DNA of 64,000 nt, taken from Bradyrhizobium ottawaense. Its GTDB lineage: Bacteria > Pseudomonadota > Alphaproteobacteria > Rhizobiales > Xanthobacteraceae. Where the stretch lies: positions 2,270,001-2,334,000 of the forward strand of contig NZ_CP029425.2 of NCBI RefSeq assembly GCF_002278135.3, in the 5' to 3' direction. Both the position numbers and the translations under genes were made by a program. Numbering within the stretch: the stretch's first letter is position 1; every line of letters starts with the position of its first letter. The notes under the pieces were generated by a model. It was not told where the DNA came from. It did not search any database and worked only from the letters and a program-made list of their open reading frames with translations. Below, one piece after another: positions 17,529 through 25,648 of this stretch.

Positions 17529-17846
17529 TTGATCAACATCAATCGGCGGCACGCGCTGCTGTGTCATCGATCGCACGGCCACATCTCTTGCGAGGAGCGA
17601 CCGATTCGCGCAGCGTGGAAGATCCTTTGGCTGTTCGCTGCCGTCCTTGCAGCAGCGCTTGGCCTCGCGCACCAACTGGTACCCGACGTCGTGCCGGTCG
17701 CGTTCGCCGAGGAGCCGCAGCCGTCATGGGCTGTCATGACGGCCTTCTTCCTCCGCGCGATCGAGATGATCGCAGCCTCGGTCGTGATGATCGCGCTTGC
17801 GGTCATCATCGGCGGATTGATTCAGCGGCGCGTCCTCGGACGCTAA
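17529..17846 (+). CDS. Small two-helix membrane protein, uncertain start
   Basis: A protein of up to 105 residues with two membrane helices (WLFAAVLAAALGLAHQL and VVMIALAVIIGGLI) and a short periplasmic-looking loop between them. The only standard in-frame start is TTG at 17529. GCGAGGAGC at about 17590 sits seven bases before an ATT codon, which could be a shorter start just before the first helix. Its stop overlaps the stop of the convergent HTH gene by three bases. Function unknown. Confidence 0.55.
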   Translation: MININRRHALLCHRSHGHISCEERPIRAAWKILWLFAAVLAAALGLAHQLVPDVVPVAFAEEPQPSWAVMTAFFLRAIEMIAASVVMIALAVIIGGLIQRRVLGR

Positions 17847-18091
17847 TCCTGATAGGCGGGCACGTCGATGCCGGACGCCGCGTAGATCCTGATCTTGTTG
17901 CGCAGCGTGCGCACCGACAGGCCGAGCACGCGCGATGCGCGGGTGCGGTTGCCGTCGCAGCGCGCAAGCGTCTGAAGCACGAGCTCGCGCTCGACTTCGT
18001 CGACGGTGGCGCCGATCAGAAGCGGAACGATCTGGTTGGGAGCAAGGAATTGCGCGCCCGACTCGGACGCAGCGACATGAACAGTGGTCAT
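17843..18091 (-). CDS. Stand-alone Fis-type helix-turn-helix protein
   Basis: An 82-residue protein whose C-terminal half is a Fis/NtrC-type DNA-binding helix-turn-helix (ELVLQTLARCDGNRTRASRVLGLSVRTLRNKIR). This closely resembles the C-terminal domain of FlbD-type sigma-54 activators, but the receiver and AAA+ domains are missing. The N-terminal 35 residues are not recognisable. The ATG at 18091 has GGGAGG seven bases upstream, so the small protein is likely real rather than a fragment. It may act as a DNA-bending or competing regulator. No flagellar genes are in the window. Confidence 0.82.
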   Translation of the reverse strand: MTTVHVAASESGAQFLAPNQIVPLLIGATVDEVERELVLQTLARCDGNRTRASRVLGLSVRTLRNKIRIYAASGIDVPAYQD

Positions 18092-18378
18092 CAACACACC
18101 TCCCGATCAACGCCCGCTCCCATCTTTGGAAGCGGATCGAGAACCAACGACCCCCAAGCCGTAGATGTACGGTGGGCGGGTTTGGTTAATGAAAGGTTAA
18201 TCGCGAACGAACGCACCAATTGACCCCAGGAATGCCGCTAAGCCGCCGCGATTGGCGCCAGATGCATCGTGATGCGGGACTATCTCTTCCACGCATGCGG
18301 TGTCATCGTCCGGTCCAGTGGCGCAATTGCCGACAAGGCGGACGACGAATCCCGTGCGCGGGGGTAGTGAGTCGCGCC

Positions 18379-19146
18379 TCACACCGTCCGGTAGCCGCCG
18401 TCCACCATCACGATCGTTCCCGTGACATAGGCCGACAGATCCGACGCGAGGAAGATCGCGGGCCCGACGATATCCTCGGGCTTGCCGGTGCGCGCCAGCG
18501 GGGTGTGGTCGACGAAGGCCAGCACCAGCGCCGGATTGGTCGCGCGCACATTGGCGTTGATGTTGGTCTCGATGAAGCCCGGCCCGATCGCGTTGACGCG
18601 CACGCCTTCCTTGCCGAGCTCGACCGCGAGCGCCTTGGTGAAGCCGAGCACGCCGTGTTTCGAGGTCGTGTAGGCCGCCGAGCTCGGCGTGCGCAGATGC
18701 ACGAAGGACTGGATCGAGCCGATATTGACGATGCGGCCTTTGCTCGCGCGCAAGGGTGCGAGGAAGGCCTGCGTCATGTTGAAGACGCCGTTGAGGTTGA
18801 GCGAGATGATGTCGTTCCAGTCCTTCGCCACCGTCTCGGTCTCCGCGGTGAAGGCGTTGCGGCGAGTAATGCCGGCATTGTTGACGAGGATCGAGACCTG
18901 CCCGACCTTGTCGGCGATCTGCTTGGCGAGCGCAAAACAGTCCTCGCGCCGGGTCACGTCGAGCGCAAAACTCTCGACCCTGCCGCCCGCTTTGCGGATC
19001 TCCTGGGCGGCCTCCGCGACCGTGTCGGCATTGACGTCGAGCAGCACCACTTGCGCGCCCTCGCGAGCGTAGCCCGCCGCGATGGCCCGGCCGATGCCGG
19101 AGCCGGCGCCGGTGATGACGGCGATGTGGTTTGCGAGCAATGCCAT
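18379..19146 (-). CDS. SDR family NAD(P)-dependent oxidoreductase
   Basis: A 255-residue classical short-chain dehydrogenase/reductase. The cofactor motif is TGAGSGIGRA near residues 12-21, followed by DVNAD at the end of strand 2, where the aspartate favours NAD(H). NNAGI lies near 90. The catalytic serine is in NIGSIQS and the Tyr-x-x-x-Lys is YTTSK. The end NGGYRTV-like sequence VDGGYRTV is typical of FabG-like members. The ATG at 19146 follows GGGAGGAAAATGTC. Substrate is unknown; FabG-like sugar or acyl ketoreductases are possible. Confidence 0.9.
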   Translation of the reverse strand: MALLANHIAVITGAGSGIGRAIAAGYAREGAQVVLLDVNADTVAEAAQEIRKAGGRVESFALDVTRREDCFALAKQIADKVGQVSILVNNAGITRRNAFTAETETVAKDWNDIISLNLNGVFNMTQAFLAPLRASKGRIVNIGSIQSFVHLRTPSSAAYTTSKHGVLGFTKALAVELGKEGVRVNAIGPGFIETNINANVRATNPALVLAFVDHTPLARTGKPEDIVGPAIFLASDLSAYVTGTIVMVDGGYRTV

Positions 19147-19257
19147 GACATTTTCCTCCCGATTTCGTTTCGAAGTTTCACGAAACGCTAACTCGAAATT
19201 AAGGGGACGGAAACGGCAGCCTTGGCATACTGATCTTCATTGCTAAACGTTGCGCGC

Positions 19258-19755
19258 ATGATGGAACGGCTCGACACACGGCTCGACTCCTGGAAACTCG
19301 CCCTTGAACGCCTGCGGTCGGCGCAATCGGCCGATTGGGCCGAGGCGGGCCGGCTCGTGGCCGAGATCGCGCGGACGAGCGTCGATGCCACGCTGCGCCA
19401 GGCCGCCGAGCAGGCGCTTCCGGTGCTGCGCCAGGCGGTCGAGAATGACGATCACGGCGTCACGCTGGCGGCCCAGCGCCGCATCGGCGTCGTTCTCGAA
19501 GTCGTTCATGATCTGACCGCGCCGCGCTTCGGCCGGCGCAACGCCACGCCGAAACAGCTGTCCAGCGAGGATCGTGCCCGCAAGATGCTCGGCCTGCCGC
19601 TCGCGGTGCAGCTCACCTGCGAGGACATCAACCAGGCCTATCGCCGCGCCGCCAAGGGCATGCATCCCGACCACGGCGGCAGCACGCAAGCCTTCATCGA
19701 CCTCGCCGCCGCGCGCGACGTCCTGATCCATCCCGGCGCGCACAAGGACGCGTGA
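19258..19755 (+). CDS. J-domain protein
   Basis: A 165-residue protein. The C-terminal 60 residues are a J domain (LTCEDINQAYRRAAKGMHPDHGGS), with the essential HPD tripeptide that stimulates Hsp70 ATPase. The N-terminal 100 residues form helices with no known domain, starting MMERLDTRLDSWKLALERL. It is thus a type III J-protein with a private substrate-binding part. A pair of ATGs (19258, 19261) is present; an in-frame TTG at 19240 is less likely. A family E palindromic repeat follows at 19773. Confidence 0.85.
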   Translation: MMERLDTRLDSWKLALERLRSAQSADWAEAGRLVAEIARTSVDATLRQAAEQALPVLRQAVENDDHGVTLAAQRRIGVVLEVVHDLTAPRFGRRNATPKQLSSEDRARKMLGLPLAVQLTCEDINQAYRRAAKGMHPDHGGSTQAFIDLAAARDVLIHPGAHKDA

Positions 19756-19772
19756 GGTGCTCGACGATATCT

Positions 19773-19862
19773 CGTAGGGTGGGCAAAGGCGCCAAACGCC
19801 GTGCCCACCATCTTCGTGGTGGATGGAAACGGTGGGCACGCTTGCGCTTTGCCCACCCTGCG
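19773..19862. repeat. Dispersed palindromic repeat, family E (copy 1)
   Basis: Outer arms TCGTAGGGTGGGCAAAGGC and GCTTTGCCCACCCTGCGA, with inner arms GTGCCCACC and GGTGGGCAC. Copies are at 38112-38205, and a variant with GGGTGGGTTA arms is at 22149-22267. Confidence 0.9.
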
Positions 19863-19933
19863 ACATCTCGAAGAGAAACGGGCAAGAACGCATGCCCGCG
19901 TCCTTGCCCGCTCTTCGTCCGCCGATCGAAATC

Positions 19934-20185
19934 TTACCAGGTGCACTGGCCGTTCTTCAGCGCGGCGTCCTTCACGGCGAGTGCGTCGATGAACGTCGGC
20001 ACGGTTGCGCTGGCGCGATGATAGCCGGCCGGCCACGGCGTGGTCGGGATGCTCTCGTCCCAGATCTGGCAGAGGCCGGTGTCCTGCCAGCGGATCAGGT
20101 GATAGCTGGCTTCCGCTGGGTTCGCCGCGACGAAGGCGGTGACGGCAAGACCGGCGGCAGCGCACAGCACGGAAATACGACGCAT
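19934..20185 (-). CDS. Small exported protein, YHLIRW family (paralogue 1)
   Basis: An 83-residue exported protein with a signal peptide (1-27, ending AEA). The mature part begins SYHLIRWQDTGLCQIWDES and ends NGQC-TW, so two cysteines could form one disulfide. A paralogue with the pattern YYVIRWDNTGICQVWNED lies 232 bases upstream on the same strand (20418-20678). The ATG at 20185 follows GAGGAGCTGATC. I do not recognise a named family. Confidence 0.8.
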   Translation of the reverse strand: MRRISVLCAAAGLAVTAFVAANPAEASYHLIRWQDTGLCQIWDESIPTTPWPAGYHRASATVPTFIDALAVKDAALKNGQCTW

Positions 20186-20417
20186 GATCAGCTCCTCAAA
20201 TGAATGATGTGATGCGCCTCCCGGCAATGCGGGGAGGGCTGGTGCCGGACGCTGGGGATGCGCCCCGGACAAGATGTGAGTAGTTCCGCAGGCCGGTCAG
20301 GTTCAAAGCGCGCGAGCGGGACATGGCTGATTTCGGCCGGAAAACGCGCGGTCCCGCAAAAGAAGAAGGCGGATCGCTCGCGCGACCCGCCCTCCAAATC
20401 CGGTCCGTTGCAAAAGC

Positions 20418-20678
20418 TCAGAGCGTGCAGCGGCGCTCGGCGCGCATCTTGATCTGGACGTCGGAAGCGGCCTGGAAGGTCGGGAGCGGCTTGCTGACGA
20501 CCTTGTAGGTCGACACGCCCCATTGGAACGGCTTGTACTTCAGGTCCTCGTTCCAGACCTGGCAGATGCCGGTGTTGTCCCAGCGGATCACGTAATAGCC
20601 GACCGCCGCCGAGGCCGGCACGGCGAACACGGAGGTGGCGATGCCGGCAACGGCACAGAGGGCGAGAACGCGACGCAT
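20418..20678 (-). CDS. Small exported protein, YYVIRW family (paralogue 2)
   Basis: An 86-residue exported protein, paralogous to the gene at 19934. The signal peptide covers 1-25 (ending ASAA). The mature protein begins VGYYVIRWDNTGICQVWNEDL and ends RRCTL, giving the same two-cysteine layout. Similarity is strongest in the IRW-x-x-TG-x-CQ-x-W motif, and the middle differs. The ATG at 20678 has AAGGAGATATTTC upstream, a good ribosome site. Function unknown; a periplasmic or surface role is likely from the signal peptide. Confidence 0.82.
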   Translation of the reverse strand: MRRVLALCAVAGIATSVFAVPASAAVGYYVIRWDNTGICQVWNEDLKYKPFQWGVSTYKVVSKPLPTFQAASDVQIKMRAERRCTL

Positions 20679-20829
20679 GAAATATCTCCTTGTGGGGAAG
20701 TGGGACGCAAAAATTCGTGCGGTAAAAGCAGGTCCTTTGCAAGCCGGGGAGCTGCCGTTCACGGACATGTCAGCTGTTCCCCAAGCATTTGGTTCGGCCG
20801 CGTGCCCGGCAAGCCACACGCTCAGTGGC

Positions 20830-21213
20830 TCACTTCGCCAGCGACGCCACCGCCTCGATCTCGATCAGCATCCTCGGGTCGGGCAGGGCGTGAACCACGC
20901 AGGTGGTGCGCGCCGGATAGGGCGGCGGGCCGAAGGCGCCGGCATAGAGCGCATTCATGGCGGCGACGTCGGAGGCGCGGGTCAAGAGGACGTTGACCTT
21001 GACGAGGTCGCGGACACCGGCGCCGGCCTCGCCCAGCACGCGCTTGATGTTGACGACGACATTGGCGAACTGCGCCTCGAAACCGTCGGGCAGCGCACCA
21101 TTGGCATCGAAGCCGGGAATGCCGGAGACGAACAGGAGATCACCGACGCGCGTCGCAAAGGACAGCGGCGGCGCCTTCACGTGCGGCGGGGGCGCGAAAT
21201 GCTGGATCGGCAT
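20830..21213 (-). CDS. RidA family protein (Rid/YjgF/UK114)
   Basis: A 127-residue protein of the RidA family, which hydrolyse reactive enamine/imine intermediates from PLP enzymes. Typical motifs are GDLLFVSGIPG, a central VVNIKRVLGEAGAG, and YPARTTCVVHALPDPRMLIEIEA, whose arginine is the conserved active-site residue that binds the carboxylate. The ATG at 21213 follows GAGGTGATGCC at good spacing. It stands alone between small exported proteins and an intergenic region. Confidence 0.9.
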   Translation of the reverse strand: MPIQHFAPPPHVKAPPLSFATRVGDLLFVSGIPGFDANGALPDGFEAQFANVVVNIKRVLGEAGAGVRDLVKVNVLLTRASDVAAMNALYAGAFGPPPYPARTTCVVHALPDPRMLIEIEAVASLAK

Positions 21214-21242
21214 GGCATCACCTCGAATGCAGGAACGGGCGC

Positions 21243-21272
21243 GTAGCCCGCATGAGCGTAGCGACATGCGGG
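21243..21272 (+). repeat. 30-base REP-like hairpin (copy 1)
   Basis: GTAGCCCGCATG followed by AGCGTAGCGA and CATGCGGG forms an eight-pair stem with a ten-base loop. The same 30-base element, slightly diverged, is at 26188-26217, and on the other strand at 60608-60637. It sits 30 bases upstream of the RidA gene. Confidence 0.8.
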
Positions 21273-21460
21273 AGACTTGCAATCGGGTTGCGGAGACCGG
21301 CAAGAACAAAAACGCGAAAACAACCCCATGCACAGTAGAGATCATGTGGAGATCATTGAGTTTTTACAATTCGGTAAAGGATAAACCTCCAAGTTGCTCC
21401 GTCGGGCAAGACAGGGGCGGAATGGGATGATGGAGATGCGCGACTTTGTGCCCGAACCTC

Positions 21461-21577
21461 CGCCGTCAGGCCCCGGCTTGACCGGGGCATCCATTGCGCC
21501 GCGGCCTCTCGGCGCAGTCACCGCCGCCTCTGGAATACTGGATCGCCCGGTTGGATGTTTGGACCGGGCGATGACGG
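21461..21577. repeat. Dispersed palindromic repeat, family F (copy 1)
   Basis: Inverted repeat holding CCCCGGCTTGACCGGGGCATCCA, then GGAATACTGGATCGCCCGG and CCGGGCGATGACG. The ACTGGATCGCCCGGT motif recurs at 28848-28968. The 487-base stretch 21214-21700 between RidA and the next gene otherwise holds only the REP-like hairpin and the promoter of the exported protein at 21701; I see no convincing short gene in it. Confidence 0.75.
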
Positions 21578-21700
21578 TTGAGTGCGACGCCGCGCCTTGC
21601 GTCTCATGGCAGCCCCATCATTTTGCCGCCGCGATCCATCGGATAGATTCGCTGCGTCTGATTCGAATCCCTCCTTGAAAAATAGCCCCCGGAGATATCC

Positions 21701-22135
21701 ATGAAGATCGCATCCACCTTCCGCGCCGCGCTGGTCGCCATTGCCGCCCTGGCCGGGCTCTCGACCTCGGCGATGGCCGACGGCGGCACCGTGGTGCTGA
21801 CGATCTACAAGGCGGGCTGGATCATCGGCGGCTCCGGCGGTTCCGGCGTGCTCAACTTCCGCGGCCGCTCCTATGGGCTGTCCACCGGCGGGCTCGACTA
21901 CGGTCTCGTCTTCGGCGGTTCCAAGACGGTGCTGCGCGGCCGCGTCTCCAACATCAATCGTCCCTCCGATGTCGCCGGCGTTTACGGCGCCGCCGGTGCC
22001 GGCCTTGCCGTCGGCCGCGGCGCCCGCGCCATCGTGCTCACCAACCAGAAGGGCGCCGTGCTGGAATTGACCGGCACCCAGGTGGGATTGATGGCGAATG
22101 CGGATCTCAGCGGCCTCGCGATCACGATGCGGTAG
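21701..22135 (+). CDS. Exported glycine-rich hypothetical protein
   Basis: A 144-residue exported protein with a signal peptide (1-26, ending AMA). The mature part is glycine-rich and looks like an all-beta fold: WIIGGSGGSGVLNFRGRSYGL, GGLDYGLVFGGSKTVLRGRV, then YGAAGAGLAVGRGARAIVL and a hydrophobic end. Several segments resemble the DUF1134/EipA type of periplasmic beta-barrel protein, but the match is only by eye. CGGAGATATCC gives a good ribosome site for the ATG at 21701. It stands alone. Confidence 0.75.
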   Translation: MKIASTFRAALVAIAALAGLSTSAMADGGTVVLTIYKAGWIIGGSGGSGVLNFRGRSYGLSTGGLDYGLVFGGSKTVLRGRVSNINRPSDVAGVYGAAGAGLAVGRGARAIVLTNQKGAVLELTGTQVGLMANADLSGLAITMR

Positions 22136-22148
22136 AGCAGGGTGCCGC

Positions 22149-22267
22149 CGTAGGGTGGGTTAGACCCTTGGCGTAACCCACCACTTCTGTCACCGCGGAA
22201 GGAGAAGAGGTGGGTTACGCGCATCGGCCCGCGCTTCGCGCAGCCGCTGCGCTAACCCACCCTACGA
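22149..22267. repeat. Dispersed palindromic repeat, family E variant
   Basis: Outer arms CGTAGGGTGGGTTAG and CTAACCCACCCTACG, inner arms GTAACCCACC and GGTGGGTTAC. The right arm overlaps the 3' end of the leftward glutathione S-transferase gene: its TAG stop (22264-22262) is read from the CCCTACGA of the repeat. A half copy ending in the same CCACCCTACGA is at 24741-24766. Confidence 0.88.
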
Positions 22268-22957
22268 TTTTCCGATCGCCGCATGAATCCGCTCGCAATG
22301 CGCGACGAGATTCTTCTGCGCATCGACGAACGCCTTCAGCGGCGTCGGGATCGGAAAATAATAGATGTTCGCGACGAAGCCGTAGATGCCGGCATCGACG
22401 CTCGTTGGCGCGGCGCCGTGCACGAAGCCCGCGGCGGGCACGATTTCGGCCAGCACCTGCAAATCGGCGAGCCCGCGCGCGTAAGCCTGCTCCGGCGTGT
22501 AGCGGCCGATGCCCTGGTAATGATAGCGCTGCGCATTATACGCCTTCGCCTTCTCGAATCCTTCTGCACTCACTTGCGGATGTTGCGCGATGAAGCCGTC
22601 GCGGAACGCCGGATAATAGCGCTCGTCCTTCCAGCGCGAATACGACATCACCCAATAGAGATCGTCGAGCATGCGCGTGACGAGGAGATTGGTGCGGCGC
22701 TGCTCGCTCGAGAGCGCGGCATCGATCGTCAGGCGATATTTCGCGATCACATGCGCGATGATCGCCTCGCTGTCGCCGATGGCCTCACCGTCGTCGACGA
22801 TGTAGGGCAGCTGCCCGCGCGGCGCGGCGGAGGCGTCGAAGATGTGCTCGTGCACGAGCGGCACGCCCGCGAGCTTGAGGAAGGCGTAGACCTTGAGGCC
22901 ATAGCCGTTGTTGTCGGCAACGCCGAACAGTTGCGGGTAGGAATAGAGGGTCAGCAT
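22262..22957 (-). CDS. Glutathione S-transferase family protein
   Basis: A 231-residue glutathione S-transferase. The N-terminal thioredoxin-like domain (1-80) has LTLYSYPQLFGVADNNGYGLKV and, after the cis-proline, QLPYIVDDGEAIGDSEAIIAH, where the DSE residues contact glutathione. The C-terminal domain is helical. The usual catalytic Ser/Cys after the first strand is not obvious. The ATG at 22957 has GGGAGCCCGCCC upstream. Its stop codon lies within a dispersed repeat. A second, distinct GST gene is 2 kb away. Confidence 0.85.
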   Translation of the reverse strand: MLTLYSYPQLFGVADNNGYGLKVYAFLKLAGVPLVHEHIFDASAAPRGQLPYIVDDGEAIGDSEAIIAHVIAKYRLTIDAALSSEQRRTNLLVTRMLDDLYWVMSYSRWKDERYYPAFRDGFIAQHPQVSAEGFEKAKAYNAQRYHYQGIGRYTPEQAYARGLADLQVLAEIVPAAGFVHGAAPTSVDAGIYGFVANIYYFPIPTPLKAFVDAQKNLVAHCERIHAAIGKS

Positions 22958-23111
22958 GGGCGGGCTCCCTTCCACCCGGAGTCGTATCGCCGCAGTGACA
23001 GGCTTGCAACAGTCCGGCGCCTTGTGGGCGGTGTCGTTCGATCGGAGGACGCGAGGTATCGCCCGTTCGCAGTATGGATTCGGCCTGAAATTATTGCGCC
23101 AGGGCCCCGAC

Positions 23112-24695
23112 ATGCGATGCTCACTGACCCGCCGAAACACGCCGGCATTGTCTTTCGGCGGCGCGCTTCTGGTCGGGCTCGCCTTTGCAGCATCGGCACA
23201 GGCTGCGGATATCGCGGTAAAGCCCCTCACCAAGGCGCCGCCGGTCGCGATCTCGTCGTGGACCGGCTTCTATGCCGGCCTCGGCCTCGGCTTCCGATCG
23301 ACCGCCGCCGACCTCACCACCACATCGGTATTCGAGGACGGCATTCCCCGTGACATCAGCGATGCCGTCGTCAGTCAGCCGTTCGACGGCCCGGGCCTTC
23401 GCGTCAATCCCTATGCCGGCTTCAATTGGCAGGTGGCGCCGAGCTGGGTCCTCGGCGTCGAAGGCGATGTGGGTTTTGGTCGCCAGACCACCATCCTCCA
23501 GGGGTTTCGCGCCTCGCCGCGGGCCGGCTCGTCCAGCTTCCTCGTCGACAGCCTCGCACTCACGGCCGGCTGGGATGCGAGCCTGCGCGGCCGCGCCGGC
23601 TATCTCCTGACGCCCGCGACAATGGCTTATGTGACGGGCGGACTTGCCTGGCAGCAATTCGACGTCACCTCGGTCTGTGTTGGCGCCACCTGCAACAATG
23701 CGCTGCCTGCCGTGGTGTCGAACTCCGCCACCAGAACCGGGTGGACGCTCGGGGGCGGCCTCGAGACCGCGCTGTGGGGCAACTGGCTGCTGCGCGCCGA
23801 CTATCGCTACGCCGATTTCGGCACCACGCCGTTCACCATGGCACGCACCAGAAGCGGCGCGGGGCCCGCGCTGACGGTCGACAATTTCGACACCAGGCTG
23901 CGGACCCACACGGCGAGCGTCGGCCTCGCCTACAAGTTCGGTGCTCCCGTCACCGGCGCCGGTTCGCATCCGCTGCAAGCGCAGGCCGCCATGCTGCCGT
24001 CCTGGACCGGTGCGTATCTTGGCCTTGGTCTCGGTGCGCGCGCCACGCGCACCGACCTGACCGCTACATCGGAGACGATCGGCGGCTTTGCGTTCGACCT
24101 CGCAGAGCGCGCCAACAACCGTCCGATGGACAACACCGCGTTCCGCGCCAGCCCTTATGCCGGTTATCTCTGGCAGCTCGCCTCGCAATGGACCGCCGGT
24201 GTGGAGGGCGATTTTGGTTTTGCCGACCGCACCACCACGCGCGAAGGTTTTACCAGCGTCCATCTCGCCGACTCCCAGGCGCGCGGCGAGAGCCTGTCGA
24301 TCCGCAGCCGCTGGGACGCATCCTTGCGCGCGCGCGGCGGCTATCTCGTGAGCCCGCAGACCATGCTCTATGCCACCGCCGGCGCGGCCTGGCAGAACTT
24401 CGAGTTGACCTCGACCTGCACCAGCCGCAACTGCAGCGGCTTCTTCGCGCTGTCGTCGCCGATCATCAATTCGTCGACCACGAAGATGGGCTGGACGCTC
24501 GGTGGCGGCCTGGAGACAGTCGTGTGGGGCAACTGGCTCGCGCGCGCCGAATACCGCTATGCCGATTACGGCAAGTCCGGCTTCACCGTCCCACGGTCGA
24601 GCGGCCGGGCCGAGTTCGATCCGTCCGTCAACACCTACGACGTCGCGATGCGGGCGCATCTGGCGACGTTCGCCATGACGTATCGGTTTCAGTGA
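23112..24695 (+). CDS. Tandem double beta-barrel outer-membrane protein (Omp25/RopB-like)
   Basis: A 527-residue outer-membrane protein built of two homologous porin-like barrels. After a signal peptide (1-31, ending AQA-AD), barrel 1 covers about 49-282 and starts SWTGFYAGLGLGFRSTAADLT. Barrel 2 covers about 297-527 and starts SWTGAYLGLGLGARATRTDLT. Both share NPYAG/SPYAG, a GVEGDxGF motif, SLRGRAGYL/SLRARGGYL, GWTLGGGLET, and YRYAD blocks in the same order, and both end in a C-terminal YKF/YRFQ-type strand. Single-barrel relatives are about 250 residues. The ATG at 23112 is the first before the signal peptide. It stands alone on the plus strand. Confidence 0.9.
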   Translation: MRCSLTRRNTPALSFGGALLVGLAFAASAQAADIAVKPLTKAPPVAISSWTGFYAGLGLGFRSTAADLTTTSVFEDGIPRDISDAVVSQPFDGPGLRVNPYAGFNWQVAPSWVLGVEGDVGFGRQTTILQGFRASPRAGSSSFLVDSLALTAGWDASLRGRAGYLLTPATMAYVTGGLAWQQFDVTSVCVGATCNNALPAVVSNSATRTGWTLGGGLETALWGNWLLRADYRYADFGTTPFTMARTRSGAGPALTVDNFDTRLRTHTASVGLAYKFGAPVTGAGSHPLQAQAAMLPSWTGAYLGLGLGARATRTDLTATSETIGGFAFDLAERANNRPMDNTAFRASPYAGYLWQLASQWTAGVEGDFGFADRTTTREGFTSVHLADSQARGESLSIRSRWDASLRARGGYLVSPQTMLYATAGAAWQNFELTSTCTSRNCSGFFALSSPIINSSTTKMGWTLGGGLETVVWGNWLARAEYRYADYGKSGFTVPRSSGRAEFDPSVNTYDVAMRAHLATFAMTYRFQ

Positions 24696-24740
24696 GGCGG
24701 CGCGAGACGGTTGCAGGATTATGCCGAGGGACATTCGCGC

Positions 24741-24766
24741 AGCCCGGGGCTAATCCACCCTACGAC
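24741..24766. repeat. Half copy of the family E palindromic repeat
   Basis: AGCCCGGGGCTAATCCACCCTACGA matches the right arm of the 22149-22267 repeat. As there, the TAG stop codon of a leftward glutathione S-transferase gene is formed by the CCCTACGA end. No left arm is present. Confidence 0.65.
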
Positions 24767-25398
24767 TGTGATGCAGCCTTGAACACCGCCAGCTGCGCGT
24801 CGAACGCGCGCCGGAACGCCGGCCGCGCTTCACCGCGCGCGACATAGGCGGCGATGTCAGGATATTCGTCCAGCAGGCCGGATGTGTTCAGCCGCCGCAG
24901 CACCGTCACCATCACGAGATCGCCGGCGCTGAAGGCGCCATCGAGCCAGTCGGCACCACTGATGTGGCGGGACAGTTCGCCGAGCCTGGTACGGACGCGC
25001 TCCTCGAGCATAGGCAGCCGCTCCGCGTACCAGCTCCTGTCGCGCTCGAACAGCATGGCCATGGTGAGCTCGACGATCGGCGGCTCCACCGTGCTCAGCG
25101 CGGCGAACATCCACGCGATCGCGCGGGCGCGGGCATTGGCATCCTTCGGCAGCAACCCGTCGTCGCGCTCGGCGATATGCAGCACGATCGCGCCCGACTC
25201 GAACAGAGTGAGGTCGTCGTCCTCATAGGTTGGGATCTGCCCGAACGGATGCAGCGCAAGATGCGCCGGCTGCTTCATCGCCGCGAACGAGACGAGGCGG
25301 ACGTCGTAGGGCTCCAGCGCCCAGCGAACCCGCATGTCGCGCGCTTGGCCCCGGCCGCGGTCGGGGGAGCTTTCGAAGGCAGTGATGGTGGGGGGCAT
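24760..25398 (-). CDS. Glutathione S-transferase family protein
   Basis: A 212-residue glutathione S-transferase different from the one at 22262. The N-terminal thioredoxin-like domain contains RWALEPYDVRLVSF, then FGQIPTYEDDDLTLFESGAIVLHIAE, where the ESGAI segment binds glutathione. The C-terminal domain has the helical DWLDGAFSAGDLVMVTVLRRL motif. The ATG at 25398 has GGAGCC six bases upstream and is preferred to another ATG at 25410. Role probably detoxification; substrate unknown. It ends inside a half-repeat. Confidence 0.87.
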   Translation of the reverse strand: MPPTITAFESSPDRGRGQARDMRVRWALEPYDVRLVSFAAMKQPAHLALHPFGQIPTYEDDDLTLFESGAIVLHIAERDDGLLPKDANARARAIAWMFAALSTVEPPIVELTMAMLFERDRSWYAERLPMLEERVRTRLGELSRHISGADWLDGAFSAGDLVMVTVLRRLNTSGLLDEYPDIAAYVARGEARPAFRRAFDAQLAVFKAASQS

Positions 25399-25497
25399 AA
25401 GTGGCTCCATGTGGCGCGCGTTTGGTTCGAGGACGAACGGGCAGCGCGGATTCCGACAACGGTTCGTTCCTTCTCCCGCGTGTAGCCAAACAAACGG

Positions 25498-25627
25498 TGT
25501 CGTCCCGGCGAACGCCGGGACCCATACCGCGTGATTTATCTGTTGCGGTTGGTCCCCTTCCCGAAACGAACAGTCTTCGCCAAACCCCTCCCTGTGGTTA
25601 TGGGTCCCGGCGTTCGCCGGGACGACG
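25498..25627. repeat. Dispersed palindromic repeat, family D (copy 2)
   Basis: Near-perfect inverted repeat: TGTCGTCCCGGCGAACGCCGGG with ACCCATACCGCGTGATTTAT on the left, and GGTTATGGGTCCCGGCGTTCGCCGGGACGAC on the right (read in pieces). Copies at 13641-13794 and 30399-30515. Each arm is itself a small hairpin, so the element can fold as three stems. Confidence 0.92.
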
Positions 25628-25648
25628 GCGGAGTGTGACGCGCCGTTG

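Noticed and set aside
18197..18382. 61-codon minus-strand frame in the gap before the SDR gene
   Set aside because: No ribosome site, no recognisable sequence features, and composition like non-coding DNA.
21394..21678. 94-codon plus-strand frame between RidA and the exported protein
   Set aside because: It mostly consists of a family F repeat, and its translation is not protein-like.
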